Below, piece by piece: positions 54,843 through 64,000 of a stretch of DNA of 64,000 nt. Below the pieces are notes generated by a model, which did no database searches, was not told the DNA's origin, and saw only the letters and a program-made list of their open reading frames with translations. Source of the stretch: Mesaphorura yosii. Lineage: Eukaryota > Arthropoda > Collembola > Poduromorpha > Tullbergiidae. The DNA lies in assembly GCA_009869945.1 (NCBI GenBank), contig WIXG01000027.1:186001-250000 (forward strand), in the 5' to 3' direction. Positions within the stretch are counted from its first letter, which is position 1. Every line of letters starts with the position of its first letter. Position numbers and translations under genes: made by a program.

Positions 54843-55233
54843 CTGATCACATGGATTTACACTACCCGACCATACTGACTGGCAAGTAATTCGAAGTAGT
54901 CTCGTGTGAAGGAAATAAGATCAGCGCGAGGTGTCTGAATTGCTCAACCAGTCGAAAACCCTTAGAAGGCTTCAAGGCTCCAACTTCTAACTTTTCTACA
55001 CATTTAAACAAGATATGTTTTTACCGGTTCCGATTAAGCTAATCTCAAAATGTTAGTGGGAGAAGAATTGCTTTATGTTGCTGCAGAGTCATCCAACCCT
55101 GTACGAGGAATACCAAACTTACAATGGGAGCCAAGAGGACAATGGAAATGACAAATCTAGAAAACGATCGAATGAAGAAAAGGAAACCAGTCTAACCGAA
55201 GATACAAAAGTCTTTAATTCACGAGGGTTGTAA
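54833..55233 (+). pseudogene. BED-type zinc finger relic of a hAT-like transposon or domesticated gene
   Basis: ATG at 54,833 opens a frame containing YPTILTGK, then a TAA (54,887-54,889) where the family usually has an aromatic residue. The same frame continues with SCEGNKISARCLNCSTSR and KAPTSNFSTHLNK to 55,012. A block at 55,087-55,233 continues it in phase as SHPTLYEEYQTYNG and a Lys/Glu-rich tail ending SRGL-stop. Cys codons at 54,932 and 54,941 and His codons at 55,001 and 55,090 form the C2H2 BED finger. The implied 74-base intron matches the local intron size and ends in TTGCTGCAG, but starts ATATGT instead of GTATGT. Two lesions, no transposase downstream, and a position between two minus-strand genes point to a dead copy. 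TATAAAAAG at 54,745-54,753 could be its old promoter but also lies in the opposing candidate exon. Confidence 0.65.
55213..55218 (-). terminator. Variant polyadenylation signal ATTAAA, minus strand
   Basis: TTTAAT on the plus strand reads ATTAAA on the minus strand, about 100 bases beyond the TAA at 55,316. It could end the 55.3-58.4 kb gene. Confidence 0.3.
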
Positions 55234-55315
55234 AACGCAAATAAGGTGATGAGCTAAACAAATTTGAGATTTGAAGTTTAGAATTTGAGCATAATAGAAC
55301 AATTAACAGAGGAAG

Positions 55316-55570
55316 TTATTTCTTTTCCTTCAGATTGATATAAGTTTTAACCTTTGTTGCCTTCTTGTTACGGTACTCTGCAGAAATTGACGGTGGAGGC
55401 ATGCGCTGCTTGTCTGAATGAGAACCACCGGGTGCCAAAGGAGTGTCCAAAGAATGACGTCGAACTTCGGGGTTGTAGCTGTCAGGAGTATCGTCTGGAC
55501 GTCCACTTGCACCATCTTGATATCCACGAAATTCTAGTCCCTTTCTTACTTGTCCAGCTTGTTTCTTCAT
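55316..55570 (-). CDS. Overlapping 84-codon frame after the 882-residue gene
   Basis: ATG (55,570-55,568) overlaps the TGA of the upstream frame (55,569-55,567) as ATGA, in the -1 frame. The product, about 84 residues, is Pro/Ser/Lys-rich (TPLAPGGSHSDKQRMPPPS) and ends VKTYINLKEKK-stop. Composition and codon choice resemble real coding DNA. It may be the true C-terminus of the larger gene reached by an intron I could not place, by a frameshift, or because of a one-base assembly error; or it may be untranslated. There is no obvious slippery heptamer. Confidence 0.35.
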   Translation of the reverse strand: MKKQAGQVRKGLEFRGYQDGASGRPDDTPDSYNPEVRRHSLDTPLAPGGSHSDKQRMPPPSISAEYRNKKATKVKTYINLKEKK

Positions 55571-58353
55571 TGGTCCGTTCCAGATGAAGCATAACTGCGG
55601 ACGCTTTTAGTTCCACGTGGGCGCTTCGACAACGAATGCAAATTGTGAGATCCAACCGATTTCCTGGATTGACGACTTCCATTCCAGAAGGATTTGCAAC
55701 GGGATCTTCCGTAAATGAGCGAATCGGTGTGATGAGCAAAAGGAGCATTGGCCATGGATTTCAATCGGATTTGCCTGAGCGTCTCATCCCGGCCCACAGT
55801 AGCAATTTCAATTGGAAGCTTTCTCGGGATGTCGGGCTCTTTGTTAAGTTTTCTGACTTGTCTTGTCTTCATAATCTCAGCCATTTTCTGCTCCATCAAG
55901 CGTTGATTAGCGTCTTGTTTTTCCTTGAATGCGATGAGCTTGTCCATCATTCTCTTGAAAGGGTAGTATCTGAGCGCTGGACCATAATAACGTTCAGACT
56001 CATTTTTGTGGTCAGTCGGAGTTGTGCTCTCTTTTTCAATGAGGCCAAACTGTTCGTTGGCAAAGATAATTGGTTCTGGAGAGAAGCTTGAAGCGGGCGA
56101 GTTGTTGGAAATATAGTTGAAGGCTGTCTTTCCTGGGAAGGGTTTTGGAAATAGCTCATCAGGGTCTGGATCTGGTACACCAACGAGCCCAAGTTGTGAA
56201 GGGAGCAGACGATAATACAGCACTTCGGGAGATTTGTCCAAGGGATGAGCGTCTTCCAATCTTTGAACTTGAAAGAGATGCCGAAAGAAGTCCAGAAACT
56301 TTGGTATTCCGCTTTGTGGATCAATTGGGCCAGCATTTTTCTCCAGATTGTACTTGTTAATGCAGAATCCCGTCCAGAATTCAGGTTGAAAAGGATCCTT
56401 GCAAGTTGTATACACTCCTGGACCACGCCGAGGGAACACGCTCATAGCGATGTTGTAGTTTCGCCGACGTTCAATTTTCAGTTGCTCCTCGATATTGAAT
56501 GGCGTCTTACGAAGAAACGTGGTGGGGTCACTCTTGCTAATATGAGATTCTGGCGCTGAAAATGCTGAATAATGATAGATATTATGTTCAGCCATTCGGA
56601 TTTGTTGTAGTGTTGGATGAATTTCAATGTCAGGATGAATAAGACCGCAGTCACCTTCATTGATGTGATGCTTTTCACGAATTTCTCTCAAAAATTGCAA
56701 ATCTTCTTCAGTAAATACTCGTTCGTCTTCAGACTCAGCCTCCCGTTCTGTCGGTCTTGGGTCTTTCAAGAATTCAATCGGAATCGGTGCCTCGGTAATT
56801 TCAACTTTATTCTGGTTTCCATCTTTTTTGGCATTTAGACGAGCTTCTTTCTGGAGTTGATGTCGTGCTTCGACTAAGCAGTGATACGTCTTGACTTTGC
56901 GCAATTTGTGTCGATCCAATTTTTGGAATAATCTTGCAAATACTGGCTCATCGTCAGAACCAGTCACCTGGCCACTGGTGGTGAAAATAGCGAGATTTCG
57001 ATACTTCTTGCAACGATGTGCAGGACGTGCACGTGTTGAGAGTGTGGTGGATGACGCGCTTCCAAAATGTCCCACCAACGAGCCTCCATGCAATGACTCT
57101 CGACGCTCAATTGCCAGTGTTAGTCCCTCTCCATACAGAATCGCGCTGCCGCTGGCAGTCAGTTCCTCTCCCTTTAGTTTCTTGGCTTTTTCTGGTTCAT
57201 AGACTTTTATACGATAGGCATCAGCCACCGTCTTGAATTTGCTACAACGTTTCATGATATTCTCTTTCGTTTGCTTCAACAAGTCGAGCTCATAGGCGAG
57301 CAGTTCATCTCTCTGCAATACAAAAAGTGCGTAAGGTCATCAAGTCCGTAATCAGAGACTAAAGTGTACCTTCTTAAGTTCCTCTCTCATGTCTGCACGT
57401 TGTTTCTTCGTCAGGACCGCTGCTTCTTCCTCATCTCTGAGAATTTGTACCAGATCAGTATCATACTTATGGTGATAAAGTGCTGTAATCGGCAAGGTTC
57501 TCTCATATTTCAAAAGGCTAGTTTTGGCTCTTGAGAACAAAGCCCGCTCTCTCGTGTATCTCTTCTCTTCGTTCCTATACAATTAGGAAGACTTGGTACA
57601 TATGATTAGCACAGTACAAACGACAAAACTACTGATTATTCGTGAATGGACTTACTCTCTGAATCGCTTCAGTCTGGTCATTGCATCATTCTGTGGACGG
57701 ATTCTAAGCTTCCTGATGAAGAGAGGTGTTGGAGGAATGCACGTCTTTTTGCCAGTGTCCGGACCTATCCAATAGGGGCGAGTGGATCCCTCGCTGTAAT
57801 GTGCTCCAAACTGATCTTCAGAGTTGTACTTAGCCCAGAAGAATTCTTCTCTGTCTAAAAGATCCTCCAGTGATTGCATATCAGCCAGCAATGATTTTGG
57901 TGACCCCGCTTCCTTCATTTCACTTTTGTTTGGGTCATCCAACATATGGCTTAATAGGTCTCGCACCTCTTTAAGAGTTTGTGCCCTGGTGGTGATTGGG
58001 TTTTCGGTGCGTTTCTTTGGATCACTGGTATAGTGGTGTTTTGATTCGCCCTTTCTAGATGGGGGTGTGTAGGATCTAGCACGTATGGTGTTGAGATACT
58101 GCTCGTTGCTCAAATCCATAGCTGACGGTTTGAAACCTGCCTTGTTCTTAAACAAAATGGAAGCACTTGTGCCCTGGTCACTGAATCGAATACGCCGTGG
58201 ACGACGATTGATGTAAGGCACTTCGAGCTCATGCTTCTGGCTTCTTTCTTCTTGGACAATTTGAGTACCATGTTTGAGTGGCGGGTGAACAGAGCTGCGG
58301 TTAACTCGCCCACTGCTCTTGATTCCTTTCATTAAATCCTGGTTTGCACGCAT
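55567..58353 (-). CDS. Uncharacterised 882-residue basic, partly coiled-coil protein
   Basis: Three coding exons on the minus strand, 58353-57656, 57574-57370 and 57312-55567, join in phases 2 and 0 to 882 residues. I do not recognise the family. The N-terminus is basic and disordered (RVNRSSVHPPLKHG, RRPRRIRFSDQ). A central charged helical region (about 225-345) includes RALFSRAKTSLLKYERTLPI, EEEAAVLTKKQRADMREEL and LLAYELDLLKQTKENIMKRC. Then come DDEPVFARLFQKLDRHKLRK, a Pro-rich conserved-looking part (RRGPGVYTTCKDPFQPEFW, LLPSQLGLVGVPDPDPDELF, YGPALRYYPFKRMMDKL), a short helix (KQDANQRLMEQKMAEIM) and a basic tail. No signal peptide or membrane segment is visible. It resembles axonemal or cytoskeletal proteins in composition only; that is a guess. 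ATG 58,353 lies directly after a CTAG acceptor, and the exon before it has no in-frame ATG. Confidence 0.75.
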
Positions 58354-58478
58354 CTAGTTGGAATACGAAACAAACTTACACAATTGGGAACTAATCAGCA
58401 GGACTGCTGGCTAATTGGATCACTGCACACTGATAATCATTAATCAGCACGCATACTCAGCTATGCAGTAGCCCTTAC

Positions 58479-58551
58479 CTTGATGAATTGGTTCCGATTC
58501 TTCCGATTTAGGTCACCGGTTTGTGTAGTATTTGTTGATCCAGCTCCAAGT
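58479..58551 (-). other. Probable non-coding leader exon of the 882-residue gene
   Basis: A 73-base block is bounded by an AG acceptor (TTGTAG) and a donor (ATCAAG/GTAAGG). Its frame is open into the MRANQDL start but contains no ATG, so it is probably 5' UTR. A further upstream exon ending at 58,943 (TTCAGCT/GTAAGT) contains ATG at 59,053, followed by 37 open codons. Spliced to this exon that frame stops soon after, so it would act as an upstream ORF. Confidence 0.4.
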
Positions 58552-61500
58552 CTACAATACAAGTTTAACGCAGCGAAAGTTTAAGTATTCGGTTACAACT
58601 GCTAATCACGTAGAGACGGTATTATTCAGTTACCAATTCGGTTCAATTACAGGGTTATCGCAAAAATGTGCTCAATTTATTTGTTGCCACTTTTTACAAA
58701 GACACACTCTCAAAGAGTTCACAGTTTAGCACCAAACGAGAAGAAGGCACACGGCACTCGGCACTTGAAATTGGTGAAATTGTGAAGCACGATGGACGTT
58801 GCACTCGAACGTTTGTGTTGCAACAAGAAAGGACACACAGACAGAGCAAGCTGGCACCATGGCATACAGTTTCGCATCTCCTTGATAAATTTCACAATTT
58901 GCACTGTCCCAGCAACAATGCTTAGAGAAAACTAATACTTACAGCTGAAAATTGATTCCAAGATATAAGTGCTTCAGAAAGTGTATGGTAAACTAGTCCA
59001 AGAAGCACTTCCTGGTTTGCCACAGTAAAACTTGTAGAAAGTATTGACCACATGGAAGATGCTGGAAAGATAATTGCCTTCAAATTACGTCAAAAACTAA
59101 CTCCGGGCACGAAGTAAGCCACACATCAGCCCGGTAGCCTCGTAAAACTGACTTTCCCATCCCCGTTCCCAGTATTGATCCGGAAACTTTTCGTTCTTCC
59201 AGAATTATTGGAATTTTCTTGATTTTGTTCGTAATCAATACTTTCCTTTTTGCCATGCCGGATGAGTATAGATTATTTTTTTTTTACTATCGCTGCTCTG
59301 CTCCTGCCGCTGTTCTTACTATCACATTGTTATGCCATGTGCTTTTCGTATGATTTGGGAACATGTGCTTCCAGATTATAGATTTTAGTTCGCCTGGCGT
59401 GGGACGCCGTGCGCCGCCTCATGAACTCACACCGGAACAGTTGATCTTACTATTTCTTATCAGTGGCTGGCCATAGAAGTCAGCGAAATCATGCATGCAT
59501 TCCACATTCTACTGGTTAAATTTTGATTTATGTCTTGTGCACCATGAATTTGCACATTACCAAGTAAGAACTGGCGTTTCCAGTCTCTGCCGCCAGACTA
59601 CAAATGCTCGAGCAGACAGAAGCGCTTAATGATCGAATGATCTCTATTTCACCTTGGATTAGCAGTCGCATTTATGGGCAGTCATCCTATTGTGTTGTTG
59701 CATTGCGAGTTGTTAAATGCCAGTCTTCCTATTCACGAGTCCGGCCTTGCCTACCTTGCCTTGTCTGTCGTGGGTCCCTCCTTGCCTTGCTTTGTCATGG
59801 CTGTGGCTATCATTTTCTATTCTGTGAATTTTCTCCTTCTCCCGAATTAAAAGCGTCCTCTCCTGTTACCAGGCCCAATGCTTAATACACATTCTGAAAA
59901 TTGCATACACGCTTCAGAGTGGAGACGAAGGTACTACTGGGCTTTTGCCGAATACATGTACTGCTGAAAAGGGTGATTATATTTTTGTAGAGTTGAGCGT
60001 GATGTCATCCATCCACTTCCGATTTGGGAGTTTTCAGTACAACTCCGACTCAACTCTTGGCTTTCTTCTCCTTCCTTCTCTCCGCTTGGCTACATGTTGT
60101 GTTCGTTATATTATTGCGACAGAGAAGATGCAAGAATAGACCGAGCCAAACAAACCACACAACCTTTCTCTAATGAAGGTACTCTCTTTGCGCACTTATT
60201 AAACACAATGTGAGGCTTTCTCCTCGCGTTTATGACGGGGCTATTAAGCCCCGTCTTTCCTATCCCCATTTCAAACAACTTCTTCCAGCATAGCAAGACA
60301 CACCCGGACTCTGTTGGCTGTTGGGCATTCAAACAAGAAATGAGTCATAATTATAAAATAAAAACACGGCCCACACTCTCAGCCCGGCAATTACGTTGCG
60401 AAATGGCCACTTGGTCCGCAGACTACGACCGATCGCCCGATTTAAATTTCATTCTCTGTATCCGTCCGTCCGATCTATTTTAAACTCGCCTTGCTTCACT
60501 TGCTTGCACTATTGTATTTGCCGGTGTTGATAAATAACTGGAGTACGAACGGGCTCGTGGCCAGGTGTGAGCAGTCTGATATAAATATTGCATTATGATC
60601 TCCGGCACGAGGCAGATCGCAGTTTGAAGCTGCCGAAGCGGTGCATGCTGTGCGTGTCCGCCCGCCACGGCATGCACGAGTTATTATTTTCTCATGAGAT
60701 AAAAATTCGAGATTGAAATTCGGGTTGCTGTAAAATGCTCCATGCGACCAGACAGGCAGGAGGCATCTGACCCGGATATGCATTTTAAAATCCACTGAAA
60801 GAAATTCGGCACGGAGGCTTAAGTCGCAAAGCGGCTATGAAAATTAAAATGTTTAAAAATGCCATCTGACGCTGCCGAATTGCGGAATTGCTTTGCGTAT
60901 GCAAATGAAGAATGTGGTTTGTGAACAGGATGCGAGGTTTTATGCATTGTTTATCAATTTCGGTAAATTATAAATTTCATAATTGATACGCATCTTGCTA
61001 CATTATTCTTTGCACAACACAGAAAGCAAGACAAGGCAGACCCACACTCGGGCACGGGTAGAACGAACCGAAAGGGAGAACGAGAAGGGGTAGGTTCAAT
61101 CTTTCAATGAATGAGTTATTCTGCCGATAATGCGAATGGCACTGCCAAGCACTGCTCGTGTGGTGTCGCTGATTCACCCTCGCTTTCATTTCATTGCAGC
61201 AAACGCCAAAGAGCACTGACGCACGAGCCGAGACGTAATTTACAACAATCTCCAGGTACGCTGTACGCGTATTCGTTTGTAGTGCAGAGTGATCATGATG
61301 CGCGGCCACGCTCTTGATGCATAGTATTATCGGAATAATAGACATTGAGACCTGCACACTGAACTCCGGATTCGCATTCGGACGGTGTTTTCTCGCTGCG
61401 TGGCTTATTGTAAGCATTTTGCAACAATAAACCAGTAAAAGGCATTGTAATGACAATAATAGCATGCACCGACGATAGCCCGGCAGTGGCAGCTGCACTT

Positions 61501-63580
61501 AACAGTCTCTGTGAGCCGGACTACTCGTACGCTCTTCACGTTGCAGTCTCTCGTCGTAGTCGAGTCAGCGAAGGGACGACGGAGGATCCGAATCAGACGC
61601 GACGCATAAAATATAACATCATTAAGAGTACGAGTATTGAGTACGAGATCCGATTTAATGCGTTGTCTGCACACATGCACACTGCACGCACTCGGACAAT
61701 GTGTATGTGTATTTGTACGAAACATGCTCACTACAAATACTCTCGCGTTTGCGTTTATTATCGCTGCTGCGATGCTTGGCTCCGATGGCTATTTTTTATT
61801 TTATTCTCTTCCCCAACTAACGCGAGTGTGGCGCGACGGCGTTGCGAGTATACCTCCTCTTGCTGTTCCGGGGGCATTATTTTTATATCCTCAGCCAAAA
61901 TATTGCACTGCGTTGAGCATTGCTCGCATTGCTCGCTGCTCTGCCACCAACATGGCCAGACTCGTAATTTAAAATCGGATTGCCCGTTCTCGCAGTCCCG
62001 AGCCATGGCTATGGCCAGTGCTTATGATCCACTGATCACTTACCACTGGACTCTCGATTCAAAGAAGGGATCAGTTTGTATGTCTACAGCCTGCACATCT
62101 AGCATGCAGTAGGTTCTGACACATTTTATGAATGTTTCAATGAGGCTGAGGGTTGGTTGTTGAATTTTGGGCTCCTACGACACACTCATGCACAATACAC
62201 AGGCACAAATGCAATGTACGTGCGCACAGGACATAGGATCCGAGAAAGAAGAGAGAAAAGAGAAATTAGTCACCCGAATAAAACTCTGGCAATGTAAAGC
62301 TAAGCAAGCACACTGCATATCACATAGGCAGAGCGTAGTTTACACTTTACAGCGGTGCACATTACCGACTAGTTCTCTTTCCATGCCAACATCGTTCCCA
62401 CTCTGCGCAGAGCGGAGTGCGCGGAAGAAAGCAGTAGAGTGTGTGAGAGAGGAGAAGACTGCGAGCAAGCAGGAAGGAGCAGGAGGGAAAGAAAAACCAT
62501 TGTGCAAAGTGTAAGTGTATTGTTGTGCGTGTCTTGGCTTGTGAACAAGGCCCGAATCGCCCAAAGTGCGGCGTAGCTGCCACTTCGGCCGTCGCCACTT
62601 CTTTCTCCACCACACACTTTCACGTCGCCCACCGCGCTCGCACGCACAGGCTGCGACAGCCGAGTCGCCGTCCGCCGAAGCGCACCATACAGGCAGGGAA
62701 AGGAAAGTGAAAGAGAAGACGGCGATAGGCAAGCTCAGGAAGGCAGCAGCGTAGACGAAGGGAACGATGCAAACATGGGCGAAGACGATGACGAAGACAG
62801 ACTCTTATAACGCGAGTGCATAGTGATCGTATAACGCAGAGAAAGCAGGAAAAAGAAATCTTGAACGAGTCTAGCCAGCTATACCACGGAATAATATCGC
62901 AACCCTTTGCATTGTGATATTTCCATTCTTTTATCTCCTTATTACTATTCCAAAACTAAAAATACTGAAAGGCAGCAGCAACAGCAGTAGCAGAAGACAA
63001 CAGAAAGCAAAACTAAAGTCAATTTGTTCAACTTCTTTTGACTATATTCAATGTTAGCGACATTGTTTGTGTGCGTTCGAGCAATTTCAGCCTGCTGTGA
63101 CCTAAACTGTGTATTTGTTTTGTACTGAAATTAAATTAACAGCTCCTCAATGCTCTCCGTCAAGACTCAAGACTCAAATTAACAGTAATACTCTTGTGCG
63201 TGTGCTCTCCTGCTCTGCTCGGTGTGGATTAATCTGAGCATTTTGCATCTTCACATCTTCGAAAATACTGCCAGTGAGACTGTACACAACCAACATTCAT
63301 TTATGACGAGTTTTAATTTATGAACTGAAGTGCTGATGGCAACGAATAAGCTCAGGAAATAATTGCGAGGCTTTAAACTTTAAAGTGGAACTCTTGGCCA
63401 GCCTGTGAGTGAACAGAGTAAAGATGTGAGATCAGAGACTGAAAACTCAACTCCTTGAGAAGTGAAGAAAATGGCTTGACCCAAGCGCATCGTCTGTGAC
63501 ATTCCGTAGTGTAAACTATTTATATTAAGCAACTCTTCACATTTCAAGTGCATACATTTGGCACCAGAAGTTATACTCAT
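58552..63580. other. Divergent intergenic region and 5' leader of the right-edge gene
   Basis: This stretch separates the minus-strand 882-residue gene from the plus-strand gene at the edge. It becomes GC-richer from about 60.4 kb. A donor-like AAAGT/GTAAGTG near 62,511 suggests a leader exon of the plus-strand gene, and several short upstream frames occur at 62.5-62.8 kb. A frame of 220 codons at 61,450-62,112 (+) and one of 166 codons at 60,998-61,498 (-) show no family or splice support. A T-run of 10 or more lies near 59,277. Confidence 0.4.
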
Positions 63581-64000
63581 ATGCCACAGAAAGGAAAAGG
63601 CAAAGGCAAAGGAAAGTGTCGAAGTGAAAGCAAGCAAACTGAGCAGGCAATAACGGGGGCAGAGGTCAAGAAGGAGGAGCTCAAGATGGAGGCTGTGGAG
63701 CTGAGTGAGGAGCAGGTCGAGGAAGAGATTCTGACAACGGGAGTGGACGATTTCGACAATAACGGAAATGCGATCCCAGAAGGTGAGCATCATGTTGTGA
63801 TTGTGAGTGGGGACGAGATTGCGACGGCGCTCGATCACGAGCAACTGATCTACGCGACGCATCATCTGGCACACCACCCTCGTCGTCACCAGCATCTGGT
63901 TGAGCAGGACGGGAACTGTGTACTTGAGGACTGTGATGGGGATTGCGAGGGCATCGACCAGGATATTATCGACGATGACCAGGAAACGGTGTCAGGGTCA
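63581..64000 (+). CDS. Acidic, His-rich N-terminus of an unidentified protein, cut by the window edge
   Basis: An open frame of 140 codons runs to the last base without a stop. ATG 63,581 is the first after an in-frame TAA at 63,512. The product begins MPQKGKGKGKGKCRSESK, then is strongly acidic (VELSEEQVEEEILTTGVDDF), with VVIVSGDEIATAL, a His-rich patch (HHLAHHPRRHQHL) and Asp/Cys-rich LEDCDGDCEG. An acidic plus His-rich N-terminus is common in nuclear regulators such as zinc-finger factors, but no DNA-binding domain lies inside the window, so no identity is claimed. The long GC-rich leader upstream fits a regulated gene. Confidence 0.6.
   Translation, partial: MPQKGKGKGKGKCRSESKQTEQAITGAEVKKEELKMEAVELSEEQVEEEILTTGVDDFDNNGNAIPEGEHHVVIVSGDEIATALDHEQLIYATHHLAHHPRRHQHLVEQDGNCVLEDCDGDCEGIDQDIIDDDQETVSGS

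Noticed and set aside
60998-61498. Minus-strand open frame of 166 codons
   Set aside because: There is no family or splice support; the length is within reach of chance for this composition.
61450-62112. Plus-strand open frame of 220 codons
   Set aside because: It has no recognisable motif, a Cys/Ser/His-rich composition typical of chance frames, and no splice context. It also sits in the GC-richer part of the spacer where stops are rarer.
1-64000. CRISPR array, operons, viral or toxin genes, known conserved microRNAs
   Set aside because: I looked for regular spaced repeats, bacterial-style gene clusters and the mature sequences of several widely conserved animal microRNAs. None was seen. 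A proper search with RNA models was not possible here.

Overview
This is nuclear DNA from an animal with split genes, most likely an arthropod or another ecdysozoan. The evidence is small GT-AG introns (mostly 57-90 bases, some larger) inside exon-dense genes, very long AT-rich spacers and introns, and protein families typical of invertebrate animals. No operon, CRISPR array, prokaryotic signal, rRNA or convincing tRNA was seen. The species cannot be fixed from the sequence.

Layout. Bases 1-100 may be the tail of an exon that ends at a strong GTAAGT donor. Bases 101-20,900 are mostly AT-rich non-coding DNA with a few isolated candidate exons. At 21.07-25.27 kb (+) lies a complete eight-exon gene for a type II membrane glycosyltransferase of family GT92. 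Bases 25.3-33.8 kb are non-coding apart from a probable alternative first exon at 30.4 kb. At 33.83-47.81 kb (+) lies a delta-catenin (p120-catenin family) gene. Its fifteen coding exons join in frame to 1171 residues and end in the PDZ ligand DSWV. A possible 3' UTR of about 3 kb follows.

From 51.3 kb two genes lie head to tail on the minus strand and converge on the catenin. The first (51.35 to about 53.8 kb, perhaps 54.8 kb) encodes a protein whose coiled coil matches the tail of the kinesins KIF27/KIF7/Costal-2, but no motor domain is visible. The second (55.57-58.35 kb) encodes an 882-residue protein I do not recognise, followed by an overlapping 84-codon frame. Between them on the plus strand is a broken BED zinc finger of transposon type. 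The right edge (from 63,581, +) is the acidic N-terminus of a gene that runs out of the window.

Functionally the genes look unrelated: Golgi-type glycosylation, cadherin-junction and PDZ scaffolding, and two proteins that may be cytoskeletal. I found no evidence of a new multi-gene system. The most useful leads are a predicted catenin isoform without the PDZ ligand, alternative first exons for the catenin, a kinesin-tail protein without a motor, and the BED relic with one nonsense codon and one damaged splice donor.
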